39,598 nt of DNA from an uncultured Pelagibacteraceae bacterium (lineage in GTDB: Bacteria > Pseudomonadota > Alphaproteobacteria > Pelagibacterales > Pelagibacteraceae): the NCBI GenBank assembly GCA_902578175.1, contig CACHBY010000006.1:1-39598 (forward strand). Direction: 5' to 3'. The notes beneath the pieces are model-generated. The model saw only the letters and a program-made list of their open reading frames with translations. It did no database searches and had not been told where the DNA came from. Every line of letters begins with the position of its first letter. Within the stretch, counting starts at the first letter, position 1. Below, piece after piece: positions 30,034 through 39,363 of the stretch. A program made the position numbers and the translations under genes.

Positions 30034-31044
30034 ATGGAAGCCACCATAGTACCGGATGTACAAAAACATTATCCTGTACTGCTAAACGAAATTATTAGCG
30101 TTATCACCCCTCAACATGGTGGCACATTTATAGACTGTACATTTGGTCAAGGTGGATATTCAAAAAAAATATTAGATTTTGAAAATACAAAAGTAATCGG
30201 ACTTGATAGGGATATTGAAAGTCAAAAGGTTGCTAATTCAATTTTAGAAAATTTTCAAGACAGATTTATTTTCAAAAATTTAAAGTTTAGTCAATTAACA
30301 AATTTAAAAATTAAAAACGAAAATATCAAAGGTATTATTTTTGATCTTGGATATTCATTAGCACAAATCAAAGATCCAAAAAAAGGATTATCATTTAACT
30401 CAACGACAGATTTAAATATGCAATTAGGTTTAAATAACTACACTGCTGATGATGCTGTTAATAAACTTGAAGCAAAAGAGTTAGAAAAAATTTTTAAATA
30501 CTTTGGAGATGAAAAAGATGCAAAATATATTTCAAAAAATATTGTTAAAGAAAGGTTAAATAACAAAATTGATACACAAGGTTTAATTAAAATTATTGAC
30601 AAATCAAAAATAAGAAAAAATTTCAAAATTCATAACTCAACCAAGGTATTTCAGGCTCTTAGGATCTTTGTAAACAAAGAAATAAGTGAATTAATTTATG
30701 GACTAATAAATGCTACAAAAGTTTTGAAAAAAGATGGAGTTTTGGCTGTTGTTACTTTTCACTCTTTAGAAGATAAAATTGTTAAATATTTCTTTAAAAG
30801 CCTTTCACAAAATAAAAGTATTTCGAGATATGCACCTATTACAGAACAAAAAGAAACGCTGTTTTACTTAAATCAAAAAAAACCAATCGTTCCGTCTGAT
30901 CTTGAGATAAAAGAAAATCCACCTTCAAGGTCTGCTAAATTAAGATATGCAATTAAGAAAAGTGATTTCTTTAATTTTGATACAGATATAGAGGAAAAAT
31001 TTAAAAATCTTTTAGAAATCGAAAAGTTTGGAGATAAACTTTGA
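30034..31044 (+). CDS. rsmH: 16S rRNA (cytosine-1402-N4)-methyltransferase
   Basis: 336-aa AdoMet-dependent methyltransferase (formerly MraW) that modifies C1402 of 16S rRNA. Seen: [10 protein letters not shown] at the N-terminus, the AdoMet loop [44 protein letters not shown] near the substrate site, and the closing [16 protein letters not shown] and [12 protein letters not shown] motifs. The 18-nt gap after ftsZ is the largest within the cluster. The stop overlaps the TTG start of the next gene. Usually mraZ and rsmH are adjacent; here ftsZ separates them. Confidence 0.95.
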   Translation: MEATIVPDVQKHYPVLLNEIISVITPQHGGTFIDCTFGQGGYSKKILDFENTKVIGLDRDIESQKVANSILENFQDRFIFKNLKFSQLTNLKIKNENIKGIIFDLGYSLAQIKDPKKGLSFNSTTDLNMQLGLNNYTADDAVNKLEAKELEKIFKYFGDEKDAKYISKNIVKERLNNKIDTQGLIKIIDKSKIRKNFKIHNSTKVFQALRIFVNKEISELIYGLINATKVLKKDGVLAVVTFHSLEDKIVKYFFKSLSQNKSISRYAPITEQKETLFYLNQKKPIVPSDLEIKENPPSRSAKLRYAIKKSDFFNFDTDIEEKFKNLLEIEKFGDKL

Positions 31045-31349
31045 AAAAATTATTCCTAATATTTACGATCATAATTTTAGTCTCAATTACAGCAATTATT
31101 AAAAATACTACAAAAAAAATTGAGGACCAAATATTTGCTTATAAAGAAAGTGTAAGAGTTTTAAAATCAGATTTAGCAAATGTTCGGTTGGAATATGATT
31201 ATTTAAGTTCTGCTGAAAAATTATTAGAATATCAATCTTTATATTTTGAAGATCAATTAGTTCAAAAAAAAATAGAAGATATTAAACTCTATAATATTTC
31301 AGAAAATTTAAATAAATTAGAAGATTATAAAATTAGTAAGGAAAAATGA
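31041..31349 (+). CDS. ftsL: FtsL-like division protein
   Basis: 102-aa bitopic membrane protein: one N-terminal transmembrane helix (residues 4-20, [17 protein letters not shown]), then a charged heptad-rich coiled coil ([36 protein letters not shown]). That architecture and the place between rsmH and ftsI identify it as FtsL, which with FtsB and FtsQ activates FtsW-FtsI; sequence itself is too divergent to prove it. The start is a TTG at 31041 inside the rsmH stop (TTGA overlap); no better ATG precedes the helix. Its stop overlaps the ftsI ATG by 4 nt. Confidence 0.8.
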   Translation: MKKLFLIFTIIILVSITAIIKNTTKKIEDQIFAYKESVRVLKSDLANVRLEYDYLSSAEKLLEYQSLYFEDQLVQKKIEDIKLYNISENLNKLEDYKISKEK

Positions 31350-33040
31350 GCAATTTTAAAAAAAGATTAACAATTGAAGATTATAAAAATGATTTTGTTT
31401 ATAAAAAAAGTAATACTGGATTAAATATTCAATTTAATCGAGTCGCTTTTATTTTTTTTGTATTTTTTGTTATTTATACAATTTATACAATACATTTAGT
31501 TCATTTAGGGTCTCGAGAAGCAAAGTTTGAAAATAAAAACAACACACTTCCTTTCATTAGTGATCTTTATAGAGCAGATATTTTAGATATTAACGGAAAT
31601 TATCTAGCTAAAACAGTTAAATCAATTGATATTGGTCTTAAAACTTCAGATGTAATTAGTAAAGAAAAATTACTTTTAAGTCTTAAAATTATTTTTCCAG
31701 ACAAAGATTTTAAAGAAATCGAAAAAAAAATAGAAAACAAAAAGTTTTTTTATTTAGAGAAAAAAATTTCAGAGGAAAAATATGAACAAATTATGAAGTT
31801 AGGAGATAAATCTCTTATTCCTGAAGAAAAAGTCTTAAGGATGTATCCACAGAAAAATCTTTTCAGTCATATTTTAGGACAAATAGATAATGATAATAAT
31901 GGTATTTCTGGATTAGAAAAATCGTTAAATGAAAATCTTAGATCATCTAGAGACCCAATTAAATTAACTGTTGATAAAGACATTCAATTTTTAATTAGAA
32001 AAGAATTATTAAAATATCAGGAAATTTTTAAAAGCAAAGGAAGTGCAGCAATTTTAATGGATGTTAATAATGGCAATATACTTTCTTTAGTTTCATTACC
32101 TGATTTTAATCCAAACAAAAGAAAAAATATATCTGATGTAAAATATATTAATAGAGTAACAAAGGGGACCTATGAACTAGGCTCTGTTTTTAAAGTATTT
32201 ACTTTTGCGAGTGCTTTAAATGAAAAATTAATTGAACCAGATTCTGAATTTTTAGATTTACCAAAATCAATTAAGTGTGACAGATACAGAATCGGAGAAT
32301 ATGATAATGAAATACCCTCAGATTTAACTGCTGAGCAAATTTTAGTTAGATCTGGAAACATAGGATCTGTAAGAATTGCACAAAAAGTTGGTCCAGAAAA
32401 ATTTAAATCTTTTTTAGAAGATATAGGAGTATTGACTCAGATTAATTTTGACATTGAAGAAGTGGCACCTCAAATTAATTATGATTTTGGAAAATGTAGA
32501 TTAGCAACAGCTTCTTTTGGACATGGAGTAGCAACAACAATTCTTCAACTAGCAAAAGGATATGCTATTTTGTCTAATGGTGGCTATGATGTAAACCCAA
32601 CATTAGTTTTTAAAGAAGGTAATAAAAAAAATAATAACAAAAGAATAATTAATAAAGGAATTTCAGAACAGGTTGTTAATGCTTTAAGAAAAATTGTTAG
32701 TACAGAGGAGGGTACTGCTAGATTTGCAGATGTTCAAAATTATGAAATTGGAGGCAAAACAGGTACAGCCGATCAACCAGAAGGAGGAAAATATTCAGAG
32801 GCTAAAATAAATACTTTTAGTTCGGTATTTCCAACATCTAATCCTCAATTTGTATTTGTTGTGATGTTAGATACACCTAAAAAATCAAAAGATTATTATT
32901 ATAAGTATAGGCATAGAAAAGGTGGATGGAAAGGAACACTTTATAATACAGCTGGCTGGACATCAGTAGAGGTGGCAGGAAAAGTAATAGATAAAATTGG
33001 GCCTATTTTAGCCACAAAATATATACAGGTTAATAAATAA
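31346..33040 (+). CDS. ftsI: Peptidoglycan D,D-transpeptidase FtsI (PBP3)
   Basis: 564-aa class B penicillin-binding protein that cross-links septal peptidoglycan. One N-terminal membrane helix (about residues 33-51) anchors a non-catalytic pedestal domain (ADILDINGNYLAKT) and the transpeptidase domain. The active-site motifs are S280-V-F-K283 (SxxK), S336-G-N338 (SxN) and K471-T-G473. It starts in an ATGA overlap with ftsL and ends in a TAATG overlap with murE-murF. The length is normal for alphaproteobacteria. Confidence 0.95.
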   Translation: MSNFKKRLTIEDYKNDFVYKKSNTGLNIQFNRVAFIFFVFFVIYTIYTIHLVHLGSREAKFENKNNTLPFISDLYRADILDINGNYLAKTVKSIDIGLKTSDVISKEKLLLSLKIIFPDKDFKEIEKKIENKKFFYLEKKISEEKYEQIMKLGDKSLIPEEKVLRMYPQKNLFSHILGQIDNDNNGISGLEKSLNENLRSSRDPIKLTVDKDIQFLIRKELLKYQEIFKSKGSAAILMDVNNGNILSLVSLPDFNPNKRKNISDVKYINRVTKGTYELGSVFKVFTFASALNEKLIEPDSEFLDLPKSIKCDRYRIGEYDNEIPSDLTAEQILVRSGNIGSVRIAQKVGPEKFKSFLEDIGVLTQINFDIEEVAPQINYDFGKCRLATASFGHGVATTILQLAKGYAILSNGGYDVNPTLVFKEGNKKNNNKRIINKGISEQVVNALRKIVSTEEGTARFADVQNYEIGGKTGTADQPEGGKYSEAKINTFSSVFPTSNPQFVFVVMLDTPKKSKDYYYKYRHRKGGWKGTLYNTAGWTSVEVAGKVIDKIGPILATKYIQVNK

Positions 33041-35883
33041 TGTTACTTGGAAAGTATTTTAGTGGTATCCGCAAAAATTATAAAAAATTATTTTTTTCAG
33101 GTATCTCTTTTAATACTAGATCGTTAAAAAAAAATAATATTTTCTTTGCAATTAAGGGAAATAATGTAGATGGAAATAAATTCATTTCTAAAGCTATAGA
33201 AAAAGGTTCCAAAATAATTGTAACAGAACAAAAAATAAATGATTTTCATAATAGAATATTGTTTATAAGAACAAAAAATATAAGAAAATTATTAGCAGAA
33301 GTCTCATTTAAAATTTACAACAAAATACCAAAAAATTTAGTAGCCGTCACAGGTACCAATGGAAAATCCTCAGTTGCTGAATTTTATCTTCAAATAATGC
33401 AACTAAATAAAAAAAAAGTTGCTTCAATTGGGACATTAGGGGTTAAATCAAAAAATATTAATTTAAATTTATTTAATACAACAACTGATCCAATTAAATT
33501 AGGACAGATCTTACAAAAATTAAAAAAAGAGAAAGTTGAAAATGTTATTATGGAAGCTTCCAGTCATGGATTAAAACAAAATAGATTAGATGGATTAAAT
33601 TTTAAATCTGGAATTTTTACAAATTTATCACAAGATCATCTTGATTATCATAAAAATTTAAAAAATTATTTAAAAGCAAAACTTTATTTATTTGAGAACT
33701 TAATAGAAAAAAAAGGAAATGTAATTACAGATAAAGATATACCTCAATATAAAAAAATCAAGAAAATCTCTTTAAAGAAAAAATTAAAATTATCAGCAAT
33801 AAATGAAAAAAATAATAATTTTCAAATATTATCTCATAGCTATGACAATGAAAATCAATTAATTAAAATAAAACATAAAAATTTAATTAAGGAAATTAAT
33901 TTAAATTTAATAGGCAAAATTCAAATAAAGAATATTTTGATGGCTGCAATTGTAGCGCAAAAAAGTAATTTAAATTTTGAAAATATTTTAAAAGTCTTAC
34001 CAGAATTAAAACCAGTTGAAGGTAGATTAGAAAAAATTGGAACAATTAAAAATAATTCAATTGTTATTCTTGATTATGCACATACTCCTGATGCTTTAAA
34101 AGTTTGTCTTTTAAATATTAAGGAGCAATTTCCTAACAAAAAGTTAAACCTTTTATTTGGTTGTGGGGGGAATAGAGACCAAAACAAAAGAATGAAAATG
34201 GGTAAAATAGCAAGTATTTATGCAGATAATATCTACCTAACAGATGATAACCCTCGTTACGAAAATCCAGAAAAAATAAGAAAAGATATTAAAAAGGGCA
34301 TCAATGCTAAGAAAATTACAGAAATTTCTAATAGAGCAATAGCAATATCTGAGGCCATTAAAAATTTAAAAAGTGGAGATATTTTATTAGTTGCAGGAAA
34401 AGGGCACGAAAACACACAAGAAATTGGTAAAAAGAAAATCAAATTTTCTGATAGAATGAAAATTCTAGAAGAAATCAATAAAAAAAACAAAAATTTATCG
34501 GATCAATTAAAGATAAATATAATTAAAGAACTTTCCAACACTCAAAAAATATCAAAGTCTATTTCTATAAATAATGCGAGTATTAATTCTAATGAAGTAC
34601 GAAAAAACGATGTATTTTTTGCTATCAAAGGAAAGCTAAATGATGGAAATAAATTTGTTTCACAATCATTTAATAAAAAAGCATCATTAGCAATTGTAAA
34701 TAAAATTCAAAATAATCTTGATATTAAACGGCAGATAAAAGTTAAAAACACCTTAAAATTTTTAACAAATGTTTCAAAAGTATACAGAAAAAATATAAAC
34801 ACTAACATTATAGCTATTACAGGTAGTTGTGGGAAGACCACACTAAAAGAATTATTGGGAAGTGTGTTGGGAAAAATTTCAATTACAAGTATATCGCCAA
34901 AGTCTTATAACAATAAATTTGGAGTTCCTTTAAGTCTTCTTAATATTAAAGAAAATGATCAATATGGAATTTTAGAGGTAGGAATGGATAAAAAGGGTGA
35001 GATTGATTATCTTACAAAAATAATTGAGCCAAATGTTGGAGTTATTACAAATATAAATTATGCCCATGCAAAAAATTTTAAAAATATAAAACAGATTGCC
35101 TTAGCAAAATCAGAGATTATTAATAATATTAAATCAAACGGTTCTATTATCTTAAATGCAGATGATAAATTTTTTAAACTGCATAAACAAATTTCTCAAA
35201 AAAAAAATCTTAAATTAATTTCATTTGGTATTAAAAGTAAAAGAGCAGATATTAAGTTAATGGATATCAAATCTTTTGGAAAAAATTTTAAAATTAAAAT
35301 TAGATTTATGAATAAGGTTAAAAATTTTATAATCTCAAATGACTATCAAAACAATATTTATAATATTCTATCTGCATTAGCTGTTATTAGTGTGAATTTA
35401 AATATATTTTATTTAAATAAAAATATTTTTTTGAATTTTAGAATTCCTAATGGAAGAGGGGACCATTCAATAATAAAAATAAATAATAAAAAAATAAATT
35501 TAATTGATCAAAGTTATAACTCAAATCCACTATCATTAAGTTCTGCTATTAAAAATTTTGATAAAATAAAATCAAACAAGTCTAAAAAATATTTGTTACT
35601 TGGAGACATGTTGGAGCTTGGCAGTTATTCCAAAAAACTTCATGAATCTATTGCTCCATTAATAAATCAAACTAAAATTGATAAGGTTTTTGTAAAAGGA
35701 AAAATGGCTTCTTTGATATATAAAAAAATATTGAATAGTAAAAAAGGTAAAATATTAAGTAACAATTCTCAGATCAATGATTTGATTAGAAATGATATTA
35801 AAAACAATGATTATTTAATGATTAAAGCCTCACTTGCGACAGGTTTCAATAAGATAGTTAATGAAATAAAAGGTTTAAACTAA
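33040..35883 (+). CDS. murE-murF: MurE-MurF fusion: UDP-MurNAc-tripeptide and -pentapeptide ligase
   Basis: 947-aa fusion of two successive Mur ligases. MurE (about residues 1-485) adds a diamino acid to UDP-MurNAc-L-Ala-D-Glu; its P-loop TGTNGKSS is at 104-111 and DNPR at 403-406 marks meso-diaminopimelate specificity. MurF (about 487-947) adds D-Ala-D-Ala; its P-loop TGSCGKTT is at about 594-601, with a Mur N-domain before it (NDVFFAIKGKLNDGN) and LLGDMLELG near the end. The two halves are continuous across a lysine/asparagine linker encoded by an A8 run (34480-34487). It sits in the usual murE-murF place between ftsI and mraY. Confidence 0.93.
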   Translation: MLLGKYFSGIRKNYKKLFFSGISFNTRSLKKNNIFFAIKGNNVDGNKFISKAIEKGSKIIVTEQKINDFHNRILFIRTKNIRKLLAEVSFKIYNKIPKNLVAVTGTNGKSSVAEFYLQIMQLNKKKVASIGTLGVKSKNINLNLFNTTTDPIKLGQILQKLKKEKVENVIMEASSHGLKQNRLDGLNFKSGIFTNLSQDHLDYHKNLKNYLKAKLYLFENLIEKKGNVITDKDIPQYKKIKKISLKKKLKLSAINEKNNNFQILSHSYDNENQLIKIKHKNLIKEINLNLIGKIQIKNILMAAIVAQKSNLNFENILKVLPELKPVEGRLEKIGTIKNNSIVILDYAHTPDALKVCLLNIKEQFPNKKLNLLFGCGGNRDQNKRMKMGKIASIYADNIYLTDDNPRYENPEKIRKDIKKGINAKKITEISNRAIAISEAIKNLKSGDILLVAGKGHENTQEIGKKKIKFSDRMKILEEINKKNKNLSDQLKINIIKELSNTQKISKSISINNASINSNEVRKNDVFFAIKGKLNDGNKFVSQSFNKKASLAIVNKIQNNLDIKRQIKVKNTLKFLTNVSKVYRKNINTNIIAITGSCGKTTLKELLGSVLGKISITSISPKSYNNKFGVPLSLLNIKENDQYGILEVGMDKKGEIDYLTKIIEPNVGVITNINYAHAKNFKNIKQIALAKSEIINNIKSNGSIILNADDKFFKLHKQISQKKNLKLISFGIKSKRADIKLMDIKSFGKNFKIKIRFMNKVKNFIISNDYQNNIYNILSALAVISVNLNIFYLNKNIFLNFRIPNGRGDHSIIKINNKKINLIDQSYNSNPLSLSSAIKNFDKIKSNKSKKYLLLGDMLELGSYSKKLHESIAPLINQTKIDKVFVKGKMASLIYKKILNSKKGKILSNNSQINDLIRNDIKNNDYLMIKASLATGFNKIVNEIKGLN

Positions 35884-36969
35884 ATGCTATACCAGTTTCT
35901 ATTAAATTTTGTTGATAATTTCGGCTTTTTAAATGTCTTTAAATATTTAACTTTCAGAACTGGTTTATCCTTTTTTACATCATTAGTAATAGTTTTATTT
36001 ATTGGAGGTCCTTTTATAAAATTTTTTTCAAATCAAAAAATTTTTAATCCAATTAGAGATGATGGACCTGAAGATCACATAGTTAAAAAAATCGGAACTC
36101 CAACGATGGGTGGAATTATTATTTTACTTGGACTAATAATTTCAGTTATTTTATGGGCAGATTTAACAAATAATAATATTTTATTTTGTTTATACATTGC
36201 TCTTTCGTTTGGATTACTTGGTGCCTTTGACGATTATAAAAAAATTAAACAAAGTAATTCCTCTGGAATTTCGTCAAAGTTAAAAATAACTGTACAAATT
36301 ATTTTAGCGTTACTAGGAGTAGGTTTGTTTGTTTATTTGAATGATTATCAAGATTTAAATAATTTATATTTTCCTTTTTTTAAAAATTTAATAATTAATC
36401 TTGGATGGTTTTTTATACCTTTTGCTGTATTTGTAATAATAGGTTCTTCTAATGCTGTAAATCTTACAGATGGTCTAGATGGTTTAGCAACAGTACCAGT
36501 AATATTAGTGGCAGCTTGTTTTGCATTTATAAGCTATGTAACTGGAAATATTGTTTTTTCAAATTACTTACAAATTCCTTATATTGAAGGAACAGGTGAA
36601 GTTGCAATTTTTTGTGGAGCAATTATTGGAGCTTGCTTAGGATTTTTATGGTTTAATGCACCTCCAGCTAAAATTTTTATGGGAGATACAGGCTCTTTAT
36701 CTTTAGGTGGTTCTTTAGGAGCGGTAGGCATTATAACAAAGCATGAGATTGTTTTAGCAATAACGGGAGGTCTTTTCGTTTTAGAAGCAGTTTCTGTAAT
36801 GGTTCAAGTAATTTCATTTAAACTTACAGGAAAAAGAATTTTTAGAATGGCACCCATACACCATCATTTTGAGAAAAAAGGTTGGCCTGAATCCACTGTT
36901 GTTATAAGATTTTGGATTATCTCAATAATTTTAGCAATGATAGGACTTGCTACATTAAAATTAAGATAA
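35884..36969 (+). CDS. mraY: Phospho-N-acetylmuramoyl-pentapeptide-transferase
   Basis: 361-aa polytopic membrane enzyme (about ten hydrophobic helices) making lipid I from UDP-MurNAc-pentapeptide and undecaprenyl phosphate. Conserved blocks: TPTMGGIIILLG, the magnesium-binding GAFDDYKKIKQ, SNAVNLTDGLDGLAT, WFNAPPAKIFMGDTGSLSLG and the triple-histidine region PIHHHFEKKGWPE. It starts directly after the murE-murF stop, and its stop overlaps the murD start (TAATG). Confidence 0.97.
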   Translation: MLYQFLLNFVDNFGFLNVFKYLTFRTGLSFFTSLVIVLFIGGPFIKFFSNQKIFNPIRDDGPEDHIVKKIGTPTMGGIIILLGLIISVILWADLTNNNILFCLYIALSFGLLGAFDDYKKIKQSNSSGISSKLKITVQIILALLGVGLFVYLNDYQDLNNLYFPFFKNLIINLGWFFIPFAVFVIIGSSNAVNLTDGLDGLATVPVILVAACFAFISYVTGNIVFSNYLQIPYIEGTGEVAIFCGAIIGACLGFLWFNAPPAKIFMGDTGSLSLGGSLGAVGIITKHEIVLAITGGLFVLEAVSVMVQVISFKLTGKRIFRMAPIHHHFEKKGWPESTVVIRFWIISIILAMIGLATLKLR

Positions 36970-38252
36970 TGAAAAATAAAAAAAATATTTTTTTAAGAAA
37001 AAAAATATTAATATATGGATTAGGGAAAAGTGGAATATCTTCGCACAAATTTTTAAAAAAAAAAGCAGACGTTTATCTTTTTGATGATAATCCAAAAATA
37101 AATAATAAATTATTAAGTTTAAGTAAACTTTCAAAAATAAGTTTTGACATAATTGTTATTAGTCCTGGAGTAGATATTTCAAAATGTAAATTATCAAAGT
37201 TTTTAAAAAAAAATTTTCAAAAAATTTATACAGATCTTGATGTTTTTTACTCTTTTTATGATAATTTAAGCATAACAATAACCGGCACAAATGGAAAATC
37301 AACTACAGCAAAAATACTACATGATGCTTTGGTTGATCAAAAAAAAGATGCTCGATTAATTGGGAACATAGGAAATCCAGCACTTGCAGAGAAAAACATA
37401 ACAAAAAAAACTATTTTTGTCATTGAAGCTTCTTCGTATCAGCTAGATTATTCAAAGATTTTCAGGTCAAAATATGGCTTAATTCTAAATATTTCAGCAG
37501 ATCACATTGAAAGGCATAAGAACCTCAAAAATTACGTTAATGCAAAATTTAAATTAATCGAGTCCCAAGTTAAGGGAAATTTTGCGTACGTTAAAAAAAA
37601 TGATTTATTAATTTCAAAAAAAATTAAAAAAAATAAATTTAAGTCAAAAATTTATAAAGTTGATATCTCAAATTTGAAAAACATAGTTAATAAGATTAAT
37701 AATAAATACTTTGCTTCTGATGGTAATAGAGAAAATCTTTCATTTATTTTTGAAATTGCACCTAAGTTGAAACTTTATAAAAACAAATTAATTCAAACTG
37801 TTAATAATTTTAAAGGACTTGATTATAGACAACAAATTGTTTTTGATAAAAAAAATTTAACAATAATTAACGATTCTAAATCAACAAGCTTCGCTTCTTC
37901 AGAAAATATATTAAATAATTTGAATGATGTTTATTGGATTTTGGGAGGAATACCAAAAAAAAATGATAAGTTCAAATTATCTAAAATAAAATGTAAAAAT
38001 ATCAAAGCATTCATTTTCGGTTCATATCGAAATAAGTTTCATAAAGTTTTAAGAAATAAATTAAAGGTTAAAAAATATAAAACTTTAAATGAAACCTTAC
38101 GTGCAATTTTCTTAGAGATAAAAAATCAAGAAATTAAAAAAAATACAATTTTTTTTAGTCCTGCTGGTGCATCGTTTGATAGTTTTAAAAATTTTGAAGA
38201 CAGAGGTGATTATTTCAATAAAATAGTTAAAAAATTAATACATGCAAGGTAA
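36969..38252 (+). CDS. murD: UDP-N-acetylmuramoylalanine--D-glutamate ligase
   Basis: 427-aa cytosolic Mur ligase adding D-Glu to UDP-MurNAc-L-Ala. The N-terminal Rossmann loop is IYGLGKSGISS, the ATP P-loop TGTNGKST is at 105-112, and VIEASSYQLDYS, LNISADHIERHKN (with the catalytic His) and INDSKSTSFAS match the family. I choose the ATG at 36969, overlapping the mraY stop; an upstream in-frame start at 36912 lies within mraY and adds non-family residues. It ends in an 11-nt overlap with ftsW. Lys/Asn-rich and divergent but with all core motifs. Confidence 0.94.
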   Translation: MKNKKNIFLRKKILIYGLGKSGISSHKFLKKKADVYLFDDNPKINNKLLSLSKLSKISFDIIVISPGVDISKCKLSKFLKKNFQKIYTDLDVFYSFYDNLSITITGTNGKSTTAKILHDALVDQKKDARLIGNIGNPALAEKNITKKTIFVIEASSYQLDYSKIFRSKYGLILNISADHIERHKNLKNYVNAKFKLIESQVKGNFAYVKKNDLLISKKIKKNKFKSKIYKVDISNLKNIVNKINNKYFASDGNRENLSFIFEIAPKLKLYKNKLIQTVNNFKGLDYRQQIVFDKKNLTIINDSKSTSFASSENILNNLNDVYWILGGIPKKNDKFKLSKIKCKNIKAFIFGSYRNKFHKVLRNKLKVKKYKTLNETLRAIFLEIKNQEIKKNTIFFSPAGASFDSFKNFEDRGDYFNKIVKKLIHAR

Positions 38253-39360
38253 CAGCATAATTTATAAATTTTATTATCAGTGGTGGAAAAATATAGATAA
38301 ACCTATATTGTTTTTAATTAGTATACTGTTCACTATTGGACTTTTTTTCTCTTTAGTATCAACATCACTAATAGCTTCTGATAAATTAGATACCAACAAT
38401 TATTTCTTTTTTTTTAAACATTTAATTTATCTTGTTATCGGGGTAATTTTTATTTTTATTTTTTCATCTTTAAATCAAGATCAATTGTATAAATTTTCAA
38501 TAATTCTATTTTTTATTTCATTACTCTCTTTGTTTTTAGTACCTGTGATTGGCATAGAAGTTAAGGGATCAAGAAGATGGATCGATTTATCCTTTTTACC
38601 AAGATTTCAACCTATAGAGATATTGAAACCTTTTTTGATTGTAATTATTGCAATTATTTTATGTAAAAATGAGACCAATGTTTTATTCAAATATTTACTT
38701 TCAACAATTTTAATGACTTTAGTTTCTTTGCTATTAATAATTCAACCAGATATTGGCCAAACGTTATTAGTAGTTTTTTCTTGGGCTGTCCTAATATTTT
38801 GTTCAGGTATTAACTTATACTTTTTACTTACAATCTCTTCTGTTGGATTAATTTTGTTGTCTTATATGATTATTTATATACCAAAGTTTAATTATATTAA
38901 GGCAAGAATATTTTCATTTTTTGATAAAGAAACTGGCACTCACAATTTTCAATCTGATAAAGCAATAGAGTCAATAACAAGTGGAGGTTTCTTTGGAAAA
39001 GGGATAGGAGAAGGAACACTTAAAAATAGAGTACCAGAGGCACATACTGATTATATTATTTCAGTAATTTCTGAAGAGTTTGGTGTGATTGCCATAATTC
39101 TAATCTTAATTTTGTTTTTAGTCCTAATTTATATGGTTTTTAAAAAAATAAGTTTTGAAACTGAGGAACAAAATAAACTTATATTAATTGGATCAGTAAG
39201 TTTAATACTAATGCAGGCCACAATTCATATTGGAGTTAATATAAGATTATTTCCAACAACTGGAATGACATTACCTTTTTTGAGTTATGGAGGCTCATCA
39301 ATTGTAAGCACATCAATATTGGCTGGAATAATTTTAAACTTAACAAAAAGAAAAATATAA
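38242..39360 (+). CDS. ftsW: Septal peptidoglycan polymerase FtsW
   Basis: 372-aa SEDS-family glycosyltransferase that polymerises lipid II at the septum with FtsI. About ten membrane helices are seen, plus family motifs VKGSRRWIDLSFLPRFQPIE with the following ILKPFLIV, IIQPDIGQTLLV (catalytic Asp), the large periplasmic loop with DKAIESITSGGFFGKGIGEG, PEAHTDYIISVISEEFG and GMTLPFLSYGGSS. Position between murD and murG makes it FtsW rather than the elongation paralogue RodA. It overlaps murD by 11 nt. Confidence 0.94.
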   Translation: MQGNSIIYKFYYQWWKNIDKPILFLISILFTIGLFFSLVSTSLIASDKLDTNNYFFFFKHLIYLVIGVIFIFIFSSLNQDQLYKFSIILFFISLLSLFLVPVIGIEVKGSRRWIDLSFLPRFQPIEILKPFLIVIIAIILCKNETNVLFKYLLSTILMTLVSLLLIIQPDIGQTLLVVFSWAVLIFCSGINLYFLLTISSVGLILLSYMIIYIPKFNYIKARIFSFFDKETGTHNFQSDKAIESITSGGFFGKGIGEGTLKNRVPEAHTDYIISVISEEFGVIAIILILILFLVLIYMVFKKISFETEEQNKLILIGSVSLILMQATIHIGVNIRLFPTTGMTLPFLSYGGSSIVSTSILAGIILNLTKRKI

Positions 39361-39363
39361 TAG

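Noticed and set aside
30015..30075. Alternative rsmH or small-peptide start at the ATG overlapping the ftsZ stop
   Set aside because: That frame is different from rsmH and stops after a few dozen codons without family features. The ATG at 30034 gives the full enzyme.
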